From assembly GCA_016700055.1 (NCBI GenBank), contig CP064997.1, positions 620,001-684,000 of the forward strand: 64,000 bases of DNA, written 5' to 3'. The position numbers and the translations under genes were made by a program. This DNA is from Actinomycetota bacterium (GTDB lineage Bacteria > Actinomycetota > Acidimicrobiia > Acidimicrobiales > Ilumatobacteraceae). Positions 51,393-61,040 of this stretch are shown here, one piece after another. The first letter of the stretch is position 1, and every line of letters begins with the position of its first letter. The notes beneath the pieces were generated by a model. It had not been told where the DNA came from, made no database searches, and saw nothing but the letters and a program-made list of their open reading frames with translations.

Positions 51393-53260
51393 GCGACACG
51401 TCCGCACCCGACGGCGACCGCGAACTGCTCGCCACGAAGGGCACCGAGGCTCGCCGGGCGTCGTTCGGCCCCGCCGGTGGCGTCGGCATGCCCGTGGAGC
51501 GCAGCGACAACTTCCTCACCACGGTGAAGCGGCTCGGGGAGATCCTCGGCACCGAGACCCGCCGACTCGTCGTCGTGCTCGTGCTGACCGTCGGCAGCGT
51601 CACGCTCGCCGTGTTCGGGCCGCGCCTGCTCGGCCAGGCGACCGACATCATCGTGCGCGGTGTGATCGGCGGAGGGATCGACTTCGGCGCCCTGCACCGC
51701 CGGCTGGTGCTCATCGGCGCGCTGTACCTGGGGGCCTGGGCGCTCGCCGCGTCGCAGGCGTACATCCTGGCCGGGGTGGTCCAACGGTCGATGTACGCGC
51801 TGCGCGAGGCGGTCGAGGCGAAGATCAACCGGCTGCCCCTCGCGTACATCGACCGCCTGGCGCGCGGCGACCTGCTCAGCCGGGTCACGAACGACATCGA
51901 CAACCTCGCCCAGAGCCTCCAGCAGACGGTGAGCCAGATCCTCACCTCGTTGCTCACGCTCGTCGGGGTGTCGGTGATGATGTTCACGATCTCCCCCCTG
52001 CTGGCCGTCGTCGCGCTGATCACGGCGCCACTCGCGGTGTGGCTGATGAAGGCGATCGGAACGAGGGCGCGTCCCCACTTCTTGTCGCAGTGGAGGTACA
52101 CCGGCAACGTCAATGCCCAAGCGGAGGAGGTCTTCACCGGCCATGCCGTGGTGAAGAGCTTCGGGCGCCAGCACGAGATGGAGGCCGCGTTCGGGGCGGA
52201 GAACGACGCGCTCCACAAGTCGAGCTTCTCCGCCCAGTTCATGTCCGGGCTCATCCAGCCGGCGATGATCTTCGTCGGGAACATCCAGTTCGTGCTGATC
52301 GCCGTCGTCGGCGGCCTGCGCATCTCGGCGGGCGCGCTGAGCGTCGGCGACATGCAGGCGATGATCCAGTACACCCGCCAGTTCTCCCAGCCCCTCGCCC
52401 ACATCGCCACGATGGCAGCCACGTTCCAGTCCGGCATCGCCTCCCTGGAGCGCGTGCTCGAACTGCTCGACGCGCAGGAGCAGTCGCCGGAGCCGGCGGT
52501 CACGCCGGTGTCGCCACCGGTGCGCGGGCAGGTGGTGTTCGACGACGTCCACTTCTCGTACACGCCCGACAAGCCGCTGATCACCGGCCTCGACGTGGTC
52601 GCCGAGCCCGGCCAGACGATCGCCATCGTCGGTCCGACGGGCGCCGGTAAGACCACCCTCGTCAACCTGTTGATGCGCTTCTACGAGCTCGACGCGGGCA
52701 CGATCAGCCTCGACGGGCGCGACATCGCCACGATGCGCCGCGACGAGCTGCGCTCCGAGATCGGCATGGTGCTGCAGGACACGTGGTTGTTCGGCGGCAC
52801 GATCCGCGACAACCTCGCCTACGGCAAGCCGTCGGCCTCCGAGGAAGAGATCCGTGCCGCCGCCCGGGTGGCCTACGTCGACCGCTTCGTCCACTCGCTG
52901 CCCGACGGCTACGACACGGTGATCAACGAGGAGGGCGACAACATCTCTGCCGGCCAGAAGCAGCTGATCACCATCGCCCGCGCGTTCTTGGCCGATCCGT
53001 CGATCCTCATCCTCGACGAGGCGACGAGCTCGGTCGACACCCGCACCGAGGTGTTGATCCAGCGAGCGATGGCCGCGTTGCGAGCGCGCCGCACGAGCTT
53101 CGTGATCGCCCACCGGTTGTCCACGATCCGCGGCGCCGACGTGATCCTCGTGATGGACAACGGCCGCATCGTCGAGCAGGGCTCCCACGACGAGCTGATC
53201 GCCGCCGACGGCGCCTATGCCCACCTCTACCACGCTCAGTTCGCCGGGCAGAGCACCTGA
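51389..53260 (+). CDS. ABC exporter half-transporter, canonical ATPase (pair 2, subunit 2)
   Basis: A 623-residue half-transporter with an N-terminal extension of about 50 residues. Walker A 'VGPTGAGKTTLVN', Walker B 'ILILDEATSSVDT' and the switch His in 'VIAHRLSTIRGAD' are canonical; the signature is 'ISAGQKQLITIARAF'. It complements the degenerate partner encoded just upstream (ATGA overlap), giving one competent and one degenerate ATP site per heterodimer. Probable drug or lipid export under TetR control. Confidence 0.92.
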   Translation: MSDTSAPDGDRELLATKGTEARRASFGPAGGVGMPVERSDNFLTTVKRLGEILGTETRRLVVVLVLTVGSVTLAVFGPRLLGQATDIIVRGVIGGGIDFGALHRRLVLIGALYLGAWALAASQAYILAGVVQRSMYALREAVEAKINRLPLAYIDRLARGDLLSRVTNDIDNLAQSLQQTVSQILTSLLTLVGVSVMMFTISPLLAVVALITAPLAVWLMKAIGTRARPHFLSQWRYTGNVNAQAEEVFTGHAVVKSFGRQHEMEAAFGAENDALHKSSFSAQFMSGLIQPAMIFVGNIQFVLIAVVGGLRISAGALSVGDMQAMIQYTRQFSQPLAHIATMAATFQSGIASLERVLELLDAQEQSPEPAVTPVSPPVRGQVVFDDVHFSYTPDKPLITGLDVVAEPGQTIAIVGPTGAGKTTLVNLLMRFYELDAGTISLDGRDIATMRRDELRSEIGMVLQDTWLFGGTIRDNLAYGKPSASEEEIRAAARVAYVDRFVHSLPDGYDTVINEEGDNISAGQKQLITIARAFLADPSILILDEATSSVDTRTEVLIQRAMAALRARRTSFVIAHRLSTIRGADVILVMDNGRIVEQGSHDELIAADGAYAHLYHAQFAGQST

Positions 53261-53277
53261 GCCTGTACGTTCCGCGC

Positions 53278-54486
53278 ATGAGCCGGAGGGTCGCCCGCAC
53301 GCGCATGCTGGCCGTCTCGCTCGCCGTCGTGCTTGCCGCCGGAGGCTGCGGCGGCGACGACGAAGGCGCGCCCGACACCGACGCCCCCTCGTCCACCGAC
53401 GCCACGAAACCGCCGGACACCGCTGCACCGAGCACCGAAGCACCCAGCACCGAAGCACCCGCGGCTGCGCTCGCGGCAGAGCTCGTCGTCGACCCGTCGG
53501 TGACGCGTGACGAATCGGGCCGGCTGGTGCTGCAGTGGAGCGCTGCACCGGGGAGCTCGGTCGACGAGATCACGTGGGGCACCGACCCCGACGACATCGC
53601 CGATCCGCTCGACGTCGAGCTGACGCCCGACACCACCGAGGTCGTCGTCGACGACCCCGCTCCTGGCCAGCGCGTGTACTTCTCGCTCGCCAGCAGCGAA
53701 GGCCCGGCGCGCACGGTCGCCGAACGGCGCGTCCCCCTCGTCGGAGCGCCGAACTTTCGCGACCTCGGCGGCTACGTCACCGAAGACGGGCGAACCGTGC
53801 GCTGGGGGCAGATCTTCCGCTCCGGCGAGCTGTCCGAGCTGACCGACGCCGATGCCGCGATGGTCGACCTGCTGGGGATCAGGTTGGTGTGCGACCTGCG
53901 CTCGCCGGCCGAGATCGCCGAGGACGTCGACCGTGTTCCTACCGGCGCCGAGGTGGCCACGATCAGCATCTTCAGCGAGGGCACCGACGCGGTCGTCATT
54001 CGCGAGGCCGTGATCGCCGGTGACGTGTCGATGCTCGGCGCCCCGGGCGAGCTGCTCACCGAGGCAGGTCGCGGCTTCGTCACCGACAAGGCGCCCGAGT
54101 ACACCCAACTGATGCAACGGTTGATGGACCCCGCCAACCATCCGACGAACCTCCACTGCACAGCGGGCAAGGACCGCGCCGGACTCGGCTCGGCACTGGT
54201 GCTGCTCACGCTCGGCGTACCCGAGGAGACGGTGATGAAGGACTACCTGCTCTCGAACGAGTTCCTCGCGGCGAAGAACGCCGAGACGATGGAGTCGCTC
54301 GCCGCGATCCTCGATCCGAGCGGGCTGGAGGTGGTCCAGTCGCTGATCGAGGTGCGCCCGGAGTACCTGCAGGCCTCGTTCGACGCGATGAAGGACACGT
54401 TCGGCTCCATCGACGCCTACCTCGAAGAGGGCTTGGGGATCACGCCCGAGGCGCGGGCCGAGTTCCAGCAGCTGATGCTCGAGTAG
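53278..54486 (+). CDS. Lipoprotein tyrosine phosphatase (PtpB-like)
   Basis: A 402-residue protein with a signal peptide ending in the lipobox 'LAAGGCGG', a Thr/Pro/Ala-rich linker (about residues 25-62), a small beta domain, and a tyrosine-phosphatase domain. 'APNFRDLGGYVTEDGRTVRW', 'IFRSGELSELTDADAAMV', 'VCDLRSPAEIAED' and the active-site CX5R 'LHCTAGKDRAGLG' are those of PtpB-like phosphatases. The lipoprotein signal would put the enzyme outside the membrane, which is uncommon for this family. It follows the ABC operon by 17 bp in the same direction. Confidence 0.85.
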   Translation: MSRRVARTRMLAVSLAVVLAAGGCGGDDEGAPDTDAPSSTDATKPPDTAAPSTEAPSTEAPAAALAAELVVDPSVTRDESGRLVLQWSAAPGSSVDEITWGTDPDDIADPLDVELTPDTTEVVVDDPAPGQRVYFSLASSEGPARTVAERRVPLVGAPNFRDLGGYVTEDGRTVRWGQIFRSGELSELTDADAAMVDLLGIRLVCDLRSPAEIAEDVDRVPTGAEVATISIFSEGTDAVVIREAVIAGDVSMLGAPGELLTEAGRGFVTDKAPEYTQLMQRLMDPANHPTNLHCTAGKDRAGLGSALVLLTLGVPEETVMKDYLLSNEFLAAKNAETMESLAAILDPSGLEVVQSLIEVRPEYLQASFDAMKDTFGSIDAYLEEGLGITPEARAEFQQLMLE

Positions 54487-54500
54487 CGAGGGATTCACAA

Positions 54501-56216
54501 GTGGCCGACACACAGCACGCCGACGTCGTAGTCATCGGCTCGGGCCTCGGAGGACTGACCACGGCCGCCTACCTGGCCGCCGCGGGCAAGCGAGTCGTCG
54601 TCCTCGAACAGCACGACCTCGCCGGGGGCAACAGCCAGGTGTTCCGCCGCCGCGGGTACGAGTTCGACGTCGGGCTCCACTATCTGGGCGACTGCACTCC
54701 GTCGGGCACGATCCCGACGGTCCTCGCCGGTCTCGGCATCGCCGACCGGGTGACGTTCCGCGAGCTCGACCCGGCCGGGTTCGACACGCTCGTCTTCCCC
54801 ACCTTCACGTTCAAGGTGCCGAAGGGTTGGGACGCATACCGCGCGGCGTTCGCGGAGCGCTTCCCGGAAGAGGTCGCCGGCTTCGACCGCTACGGCGACG
54901 TCATGCGCCGGATCGGGGCGGAGTTCGCCTCCCTGCTCATCGGCGGGCCGACGCCGACGATCGACGCCCACGCCGACATGACACTCGCCGACATGTTCGA
55001 CGAGTGCGGGTTCAGCACCGCCGCCCGCGCGGTGCTCGGCCATCTGTCGGGCACGTACGGCGCAGGACCGTCACAGGCCTCGGTGGTCATCCACGCGCTG
55101 CTCATCACCCACTACGTCGCCGGTGCGTACTACCCAGAAGGCGGCGGCCAGGTGCTTGCCGCCCGACTGGTCGAGGTGATCGAGGGCCTCGGCGGCGAGG
55201 TGCGCACCTTGACCCGGGTGGAGCAGATCCTCGTCGAGGACGGCCGCGTGGTCGGCGTGCGCACGAGCGGGGTGCACAGCGACACCGAGCAGGTGATCGC
55301 GGCGCCGGTGGTCGTATCGAACGCCGACATGCGCCGCACGCTGCTCGAGCTCGTCGGCGCGCGCCACCTGTCCGGCGACACCGCCGGACAGGCCGAGCGC
55401 GCGGAGATGAGCCTCGGCCTGGTGTGCGTGTACGTGGTCGTCGACGTGGATCTCGCCGACCGCATCCCGAACACGAACTACCTCCTGTTCCGAGGCGACG
55501 ACATGGACGGCTGGTACGCCGAGCTGGAGTCGGGCCACCAGCCGGCGGACATCCCGTTCACCTACCTGTCGTTCGCCAGCCTGAAGGATCCCGGGAACCC
55601 CAACCTCTGCCCGCCGGGGCACACGAACTTCCAGATCATGACGCTCGCCCCGCGCGGCTACGGCGCGTTCGGAGTGGGCGAGGGACCCGCGCACGGAGCC
55701 CGCTACCGGCGGGGCGAGGCGTACCGGGCGAGCAAGCAGTGGTACACCGAGCGCCTGCTCGACAACGCCGAACAGGTGCTCGGCCCGCTGCGCGAGCACA
55801 TCGTGCACGTGGAGTGCGCGACGCCGGTGACCCAGGAGCGCTACACGCTGTCCACCGCGGGCACCTCGTACGGGCTCGCGCACACTCCGGCCCAGTCGGC
55901 CCGCCGGCGGCCCGGGTTCCGCACCGAGATCGACGGGCTGTTCCTGGTCGGGGCGAGCACGATCGCCCTGCACGGGATCGCCGGGGTGATGGTCGGCGGG
56001 GTGGCGTGCGCTGGTGAGGTGCTCGGCAGGCCGCTCCTCGCCGAGGTCTTCCTCGGCACGCGGATGATCGACACCGACCGCTTGCCACCGTTCGACCCCG
56101 CCACCGACCCGGTGGACGTCTGCCGCGGCGCCGCGCTGCGCGAGCGCCGCGCGTCGGGGGCCTCGGACGGCGTCAGTCCTCGAGGAGACCGTCGAGGCGC
56201 TGCACCGCGTCGATGA
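54501..56216 (+). CDS. FAD-dependent oxidoreductase, CrtI / retinol-saturase-like
   Basis: A 571-residue flavoprotein. 'DVVVIGSGLGGLTTAAYLAA' is the FAD-binding Rossmann motif, followed by 'VVLEQHDLAGGNSQVF'. 'YYPEGGGQVLAARLVEVIEG', 'VSNADMRRTL' and the C-terminal 'GLFLVGASTIALHGIAGVMV' are the phytoene desaturase/retinol saturase-type signatures. It probably desaturates or saturates an isoprenoid-like substrate; no carotenoid genes are nearby. The start is GTG 54501. The 3' end overlaps the convergent nitronate monooxygenase by 44 bp. Confidence 0.86.
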   Translation: MADTQHADVVVIGSGLGGLTTAAYLAAAGKRVVVLEQHDLAGGNSQVFRRRGYEFDVGLHYLGDCTPSGTIPTVLAGLGIADRVTFRELDPAGFDTLVFPTFTFKVPKGWDAYRAAFAERFPEEVAGFDRYGDVMRRIGAEFASLLIGGPTPTIDAHADMTLADMFDECGFSTAARAVLGHLSGTYGAGPSQASVVIHALLITHYVAGAYYPEGGGQVLAARLVEVIEGLGGEVRTLTRVEQILVEDGRVVGVRTSGVHSDTEQVIAAPVVVSNADMRRTLLELVGARHLSGDTAGQAERAEMSLGLVCVYVVVDVDLADRIPNTNYLLFRGDDMDGWYAELESGHQPADIPFTYLSFASLKDPGNPNLCPPGHTNFQIMTLAPRGYGAFGVGEGPAHGARYRRGEAYRASKQWYTERLLDNAEQVLGPLREHIVHVECATPVTQERYTLSTAGTSYGLAHTPAQSARRRPGFRTEIDGLFLVGASTIALHGIAGVMVGGVACAGEVLGRPLLAEVFLGTRMIDTDRLPPFDPATDPVDVCRGAALRERRASGASDGVSPRGDRRGAAPRR

Positions 56217-57300
56217 ACTCGTCGACCATGTCGAGCACCACCTGCCGGGCCGGCTGCACCTTGTTCATCTGACCGACGACCTGGCCGACGAAGTACACGG
56301 CCAGCTGTTCGGCCCCGCTCCCCGGACGGGAGGCAGCACGGGCGATGCGGCTCTGGGCCTCGGCGACGAGCATGCTCTGCAGCGGCATCGGCAGGGGCGG
56401 CGGGGCGCCCGGCTTGTCCCACTCGTCGGTCCACGCGGTGCGCAGCATGCGGGCCGGCTTGCCGGTGAGCGAGCGCGAGCGGATGGTGTCACGGGAGGTG
56501 GCCGCGACGTACTTCTGCTTCACCACCGGGTGCGTCTCGGCCTCGTCGGTGGTGAGCCACACCGAGCCGCACCACACACCGGCTGCACCGAGCGCGAGTG
56601 CCGCCGCCACCTGGCGTCCGCGCGCGATGCCCCCGGCGGCGAGAACGGGGGTCGGCGCGACGGCGTCGACCACCTCGGGCACCAGCACCATGGTCGCGAT
56701 CTCGCCGGTGTGCCCCCCGGCCTCTGTCCCCTGGGCGATGACGATGTCGGCACCCGCCGCCTGGTGGCGCACGGCATGGACGACGGTTCCGGCGAGCGCG
56801 GCCACCGGCACCCCGGCCGCCCGGCAGCGCTCCACCACGGGCGCGGGCGGCGCGCCGAGGGCGCTCGCGAACAGCCCGATGCGGTGGGCGAACGCGACGT
56901 CGAGCAGCGGCTCGTAGCCCTTCGGGTCGACTTGCATCCCGCCGACGCCGCGACGCTCGTCGTCGTCGGGCAGCGCAGGCACGTCGTAGCGGGCGAGGAT
57001 GTCGTCGACGAACGCCTGCTGCTCGGGTGGAAGCAGGCTCGCGAGCGTCGAGCGGTCGAGGCCGCCGGCATCGGAGCCCTCGTACTTCTGCGGCAGCAGC
57101 AGGTCGACCCCGTAGGGCTTGCCCTTCGTCTGCTCCTCGATCCAGGTCAGGTCGATGTCGAGCTGTTCGGGGGTGTGGGCGACGCCGCCGAGCACGCCGA
57201 ACCCACCGGCGTTCGTGACGGCGGCCACCACGTCTCGGCAATGGCTGAAGGCGAGGATCGGGAACTCGACGCCGAGCAGGTCGCTCACGGGGGTGCGCAT
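56173..57300 (-). CDS. Nitronate monooxygenase-family flavoprotein
   Basis: A 375-residue FMN TIM-barrel protein: 'LLGVEFPILAFSHCRDVVAA', 'VTNAGGFGVLGG', 'IVIAQGTEAGGHTGEIATMV' (the catalytic-His motif of this family) and 'PVLAAGGIARGRQVAAALAL' are characteristic. Members oxidise propionate-3-nitronate or reduce enoyl compounds. The start at ATG 57300 diverges from the Ca-type ATPase gene 39 bp away. Confidence 0.9.
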   Translation of the reverse strand: MRTPVSDLLGVEFPILAFSHCRDVVAAVTNAGGFGVLGGVAHTPEQLDIDLTWIEEQTKGKPYGVDLLLPQKYEGSDAGGLDRSTLASLLPPEQQAFVDDILARYDVPALPDDDERRGVGGMQVDPKGYEPLLDVAFAHRIGLFASALGAPPAPVVERCRAAGVPVAALAGTVVHAVRHQAAGADIVIAQGTEAGGHTGEIATMVLVPEVVDAVAPTPVLAAGGIARGRQVAAALALGAAGVWCGSVWLTTDEAETHPVVKQKYVAATSRDTIRSRSLTGKPARMLRTAWTDEWDKPGAPPPLPMPLQSMLVAEAQSRIARAASRPGSGAEQLAVYFVGQVVGQMNKVQPARQVVLDMVDEFIDAVQRLDGLLED

Positions 57301-57339
57301 CGCACGACGGTACCGCGACCGGTGTAGTTAGATGCCACC

Positions 57340-60177
57340 GTGCCGCCAGCTGAGGTGCCCTCCGAAGAGCCGGTGCAGGCATGGCAGCGAGACGGCGGAG
57401 AGATCGTCGCCGCGCTGGGCACGGACGTGCGCACGGGGCTCTCCCCCGAGGAGGCCGCCCGCCGGCTGGCCGAGCACGGCCCCAACCAGCTCGACCCCGA
57501 GCAGGCGGTTCCCACCTGGAAGAAGGTGCTCGCCCAGTTCGCCGATCCGCTCGTCTACCTACTGCTGGCCGCGGTCGCCGTCTCGTTCGTCGCGTGGGTG
57601 CTGGAAGGTGCAGAGGGCACGCCGTTCGAGGTGATCGTGATCGTCGCGATCCTCGTGGTCAACGCGGTGCTCGGCTATGTGCAAGAGGCACGTGCCGAAC
57701 GCGCCGTCGCCGCCCTGCAGCGCATGGCCGCCGCCACCGCGAGCGTCGTGCGCGGCGGGCGCACCGAGCGTGTCCCGGCCGCCGAGATCGTGCCCGGGGA
57801 CGTCTTGTTGCTCGCCGAGGGCGACGCCGTCGCTGCCGACGCCCGCCTGGTGGAGGTCGCGTCGCTGGTCGTCGCCGAGGCGTCGTTGACCGGGGAGAGC
57901 GAGCCGGTCCTCAAGGACGCGGCGACGATCGCGGCCCACGTCGGCCTCGGCGATCGGCTGAACATGGTGTTCAACGGCACCGCCGTCGCCCGCGGGCGGG
58001 GAAGGGCGGTGGTCGTCGCCACCGGGATGGACACCGAGATGGGCCACGTCGCCCGCCTGCTCAGCCGCACGGCAGCGGTCCACACGCCGCTGCAGCGAGA
58101 GGTGGCCGCCATCGGACGTGTGCTCGGGCTGGCCGTCGTCGCCATCGCCGCCGTCGTCGTCACGTCGATCTTCCTGACGACGGACATCGAGCACGGCTCC
58201 GAAGCCGTCGACGTGCTGCTCATCGGTGTCTCCCTGGCAGTGGCCGCGGTACCGGAGGGACTCCCCGCGATCCTGTCGGTGGTGCTCGCCCTCGGGGTGC
58301 AGCGCATGGCGGAGCGCAACGCGATCGTGCGCCGGCTCTCGTCGGTGGAGACCCTCGGGTCTGCATCCGTGGTGTGCTCGGACAAGACGGGCACGCTGAC
58401 CCGCAACGAGATGACCATCGCGCGGGTGGTCACCCCATCGGGCGCGGTCGACGTCACCGGCTCGGGGTTCAACCCCGAGGGAGCGCTGATGGTGGACGGG
58501 CACGACCTCGACGACCCGGTGCTGCTCGACGAGGTCCGCTTCGTCCTCGTCGGCGGAAGCCTGGCCAACAACGCCGAGCTGCATCCCGACGGCGGCGGCT
58601 GGAGCGTGAAGGGCGACCCGACGGACGCCGCGTTTCTCGTCGCCGAGGCCAAGGTCGGCATGACCGAGCAGCGCAAGGCCCGCTTCGACCGGGTGGGCGA
58701 GATCCCGTTCACCTCCGAGCGCAAGTTGATGTCGACGCTCGAGGCCGACGTCCAGCGCGAGGGTCGGATCTCCGTGGTCACCAAGGGTGCCCCCGACGTG
58801 CTGCTGACCCGCTGCACGCACGAACGCGTCGCCGGCCGCGTCCGGCCGCTCGCCGAGGAACGACGCGCCGACGTGCTGAGCGCGGTCGAGGAGCTGGCCG
58901 GTGGTGCGTACCGCACCCTGGCCGTCGCGTACCGGCCGCTCGTCGAAGCCGTTCCGCCGGGGGACGAGGCGACGATCGAGCGGGAGCTCGTCTACCTCGG
59001 CATGGTCGGCATCATCGATCCGCCGCGCCTCGAAGCGGCGGCGTCGATCGCCGAGGCCCGCAGCGCCGGCATCCGGGTGGTGATGATCACCGGCGACCAT
59101 CCCCGTACCGCGACTCGGATCGCGGCCGACCTGGGCATCGGCAACGCCACCACCCACACCCTGACCGGCGTCGAGCTCGACGCGCTGGACGACGACGAGA
59201 TGGTGGCGGCAGCGCGCACGACGCACGTGTACTCACGCGTCGCGCCGGAGCACAAGCTGCGCGTCATCGATGCGCTCCGGGCGGAGGGGAACATCGTCGC
59301 GATGACCGGCGACGGCGTCAACGACGCTCCCGCCCTGAAGGCTGCCGACATCGGGTTGGCGATGGGGATCACCGGCACGGACGTGGCCAAGGAAGCCGCC
59401 GACGTGGTGCTCGCCGACGACAACTTCGCGACCATCGTCGTCGCCGTCAAGGAAGGTCGGGCGATCCTCGACGACATCCGCAAGTTCTTGCGGTTCCTGC
59501 TCTCCTCGAACATCGGCGAGGTGCTGACGATGTTCCTCGGTGTCGTGCTCGCCTCGGCGATCGGTTTGGACGAGGCCGGCGGGACAGTGGCCGTTCCGCT
59601 GCTCGCGACGCAGATCCTCTGGATCAACTTGCTCACCGACGCCGCCCCAGCGCTCGCGATGGGTGTCGATCCAGCGCCTCCGGACATCATGCAGCGCCCG
59701 CCGCGCAAGGTGTCGGATCGCCTGATCGACGCGCCGATGTGGCGCGGCATCGTGTGGATCGGCCTGGTGATGGCCGCCGTCACGCTGCTCGCGCTCGACC
59801 TCGGCCTACCGGGCGGTTTCGTCGGCGATTCCGGCGACATCGTGCAAGCGCGCACGATGGCGTTCACCACCCTCGTGATCGCCCAGCTGTTCAACGCCTT
59901 CAACGCGCGGTCGGACACGATCAGCGCGTTCCGCCGGCTGTTCACGAACCCACTCCTCTGGGGAGCGATCGGCCTCTCGCTCGTCCTGCAGGTCGCCGTC
60001 GTCCAGCTCCCGTTCCTGAACGACGCGTTCGACACCACCCGCCTCGGGATCGACGAATGGGCGGCGTGCGTCGGCTTGGCGAGCGTGGTGCTGTGGGCCA
60101 GCGAGGCGCGCAAGGTGCTCAGCCGCCTCCTCGTCCGCCGCTCTGCAATCGGCGCCGCGCGGTCTGGCATCCTTTGA
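57340..60177 (+). CDS. Calcium-type P2A cation-transporting ATPase
   Basis: A 945-residue P2A pump. The order is cation-ATPase N domain, actuator loop 'LTGESEPVLK', the M4 site 'AVAAVPEGLPAILSVVLALG' (PEGLP, typical of Ca pumps), Asp348 in 'CSDKTGTLTRNEM', 'TGDGVNDAPALKAADIG', and about six C-terminal helices with 'ILWINLLTDAAPALAMG'. It probably exports Ca2+ or Mn2+. GTG 57340 is the start. Two TauD/MraY genes follow within 2 bp, forming an odd operon. Confidence 0.93.
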   Translation: MPPAEVPSEEPVQAWQRDGGEIVAALGTDVRTGLSPEEAARRLAEHGPNQLDPEQAVPTWKKVLAQFADPLVYLLLAAVAVSFVAWVLEGAEGTPFEVIVIVAILVVNAVLGYVQEARAERAVAALQRMAAATASVVRGGRTERVPAAEIVPGDVLLLAEGDAVAADARLVEVASLVVAEASLTGESEPVLKDAATIAAHVGLGDRLNMVFNGTAVARGRGRAVVVATGMDTEMGHVARLLSRTAAVHTPLQREVAAIGRVLGLAVVAIAAVVVTSIFLTTDIEHGSEAVDVLLIGVSLAVAAVPEGLPAILSVVLALGVQRMAERNAIVRRLSSVETLGSASVVCSDKTGTLTRNEMTIARVVTPSGAVDVTGSGFNPEGALMVDGHDLDDPVLLDEVRFVLVGGSLANNAELHPDGGGWSVKGDPTDAAFLVAEAKVGMTEQRKARFDRVGEIPFTSERKLMSTLEADVQREGRISVVTKGAPDVLLTRCTHERVAGRVRPLAEERRADVLSAVEELAGGAYRTLAVAYRPLVEAVPPGDEATIERELVYLGMVGIIDPPRLEAAASIAEARSAGIRVVMITGDHPRTATRIAADLGIGNATTHTLTGVELDALDDDEMVAAARTTHVYSRVAPEHKLRVIDALRAEGNIVAMTGDGVNDAPALKAADIGLAMGITGTDVAKEAADVVLADDNFATIVVAVKEGRAILDDIRKFLRFLLSSNIGEVLTMFLGVVLASAIGLDEAGGTVAVPLLATQILWINLLTDAAPALAMGVDPAPPDIMQRPPRKVSDRLIDAPMWRGIVWIGLVMAAVTLLALDLGLPGGFVGDSGDIVQARTMAFTTLVIAQLFNAFNARSDTISAFRRLFTNPLLWGAIGLSLVLQVAVVQLPFLNDAFDTTRLGIDEWAACVGLASVVLWASEARKVLSRLLVRRSAIGAARSGIL

Positions 60178-60179
60178 CG

Positions 60180-61040
60180 GTGAAAACCGAAGTGGAACGC
60201 ATCGCCGGCTCGTGCGGGGCGATCGTGCGGGGCTTCGACCTGCGCCACACCCAGGCGGCCGAGCGCATCGAGGCATTGAAGGAGCTGCTCGACGAGCACC
60301 TCGTCGTGTTCCTGCCCGACCAGGCGCTGGACCTCGACCAGCTGGAGCGGTTCACCGACGAGCTCGGCGGACGTGACGTCACCCCCTTCGTCACCCCCGT
60401 CGCCGGGCGCCCGTACGTGATCCGCGTGGTGAAAGAGCGCGACGACGAGCTGAACTTCGCGAACGCCTGGCACACCGACCTCTCGTACCTGGAGGCGCCG
60501 CCCGCGTACACCGTGCTCCACGCGTGGGAGGTGCCGGCCTTCGGCGGGGACACGCTGTGGGCCAGCCAACACCTCGCCTACGAGACGCTCCCGGGCGACC
60601 TGCGCGAGCGCTTGGGCGCGCTCACTGCGATGCACTCCGCCGGCCTCGCCTACGGGACCGGCGGCTACTTGGCGCAGGTCGCCACGAAGTCGTCGATGTC
60701 CGTCGAACCATCCGACGAGGCGTTCGCCGAGCAGGCCCACCCCGTCGTCACCCGCCACCCGCGCACCGGGCGTCCCTCGCTGTTCGTCAACCCCGTGTAC
60801 ACCACCCACATCGTCGGGCTGGAGGCGGCCGAGTCGGCGAGCCTGCTCGCTCGCCTCTACCAGCACGCCGTGCACCCCAACTTCACCTGCCGCATCCGCT
60901 GGCAGCCGGGAATGCTCGCGATCTGGGACAACCGCTGCACGCAGCACTTCGCGATCAACGACTACGGAGGTCAGCGCCGGGAGATGTTCCGCACGAGCGT
61001 GTTGGGCAGCGTCCCCGCCGCCTTCGCGGCACCGTCGTGA
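60180..61040 (+). CDS. TauD/TfdA-family 2-oxoglutarate dioxygenase
   Basis: A 286-residue Fe(II)/2OG dioxygenase. The metal ligands are in 'NAWHTDLSYLEAPP' (HxD) and 'WDNRCTQHFAINDY' (distal His), and 'QRREMFRTSVLG' carries the 2OG-binding Arg. 'DEHLVVFLPDQALDLDQLER' is the conserved N-terminal strand. It hydroxylates an unknown substrate (taurine, alkyl sulfate or lipid-like). GTG 60180 lies 2 bp after the ATPase stop and the stop overlaps the mraY start, so it is coupled to both. Confidence 0.9.
   Translation: MKTEVERIAGSCGAIVRGFDLRHTQAAERIEALKELLDEHLVVFLPDQALDLDQLERFTDELGGRDVTPFVTPVAGRPYVIRVVKERDDELNFANAWHTDLSYLEAPPAYTVLHAWEVPAFGGDTLWASQHLAYETLPGDLRERLGALTAMHSAGLAYGTGGYLAQVATKSSMSVEPSDEAFAEQAHPVVTRHPRTGRPSLFVNPVYTTHIVGLEAAESASLLARLYQHAVHPNFTCRIRWQPGMLAIWDNRCTQHFAINDYGGQRREMFRTSVLGSVPAAFAAPS

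Noticed and set aside
49074..53548. Large minus-strand frames (672 and 734 codons) opposite the TetR-ABC genes
   Set aside because: His/Arg/Asp-rich antisense translations of well-supported plus-strand genes; no conserved segments.
57381..60179. Long open frame continuous with the TauD frame, suggesting a 1219-residue protein
   Set aside because: The first 933 codons are out of frame across the Ca-type ATPase gene and highly Arg-rich; similarity to TauD begins only at GTG 60180.
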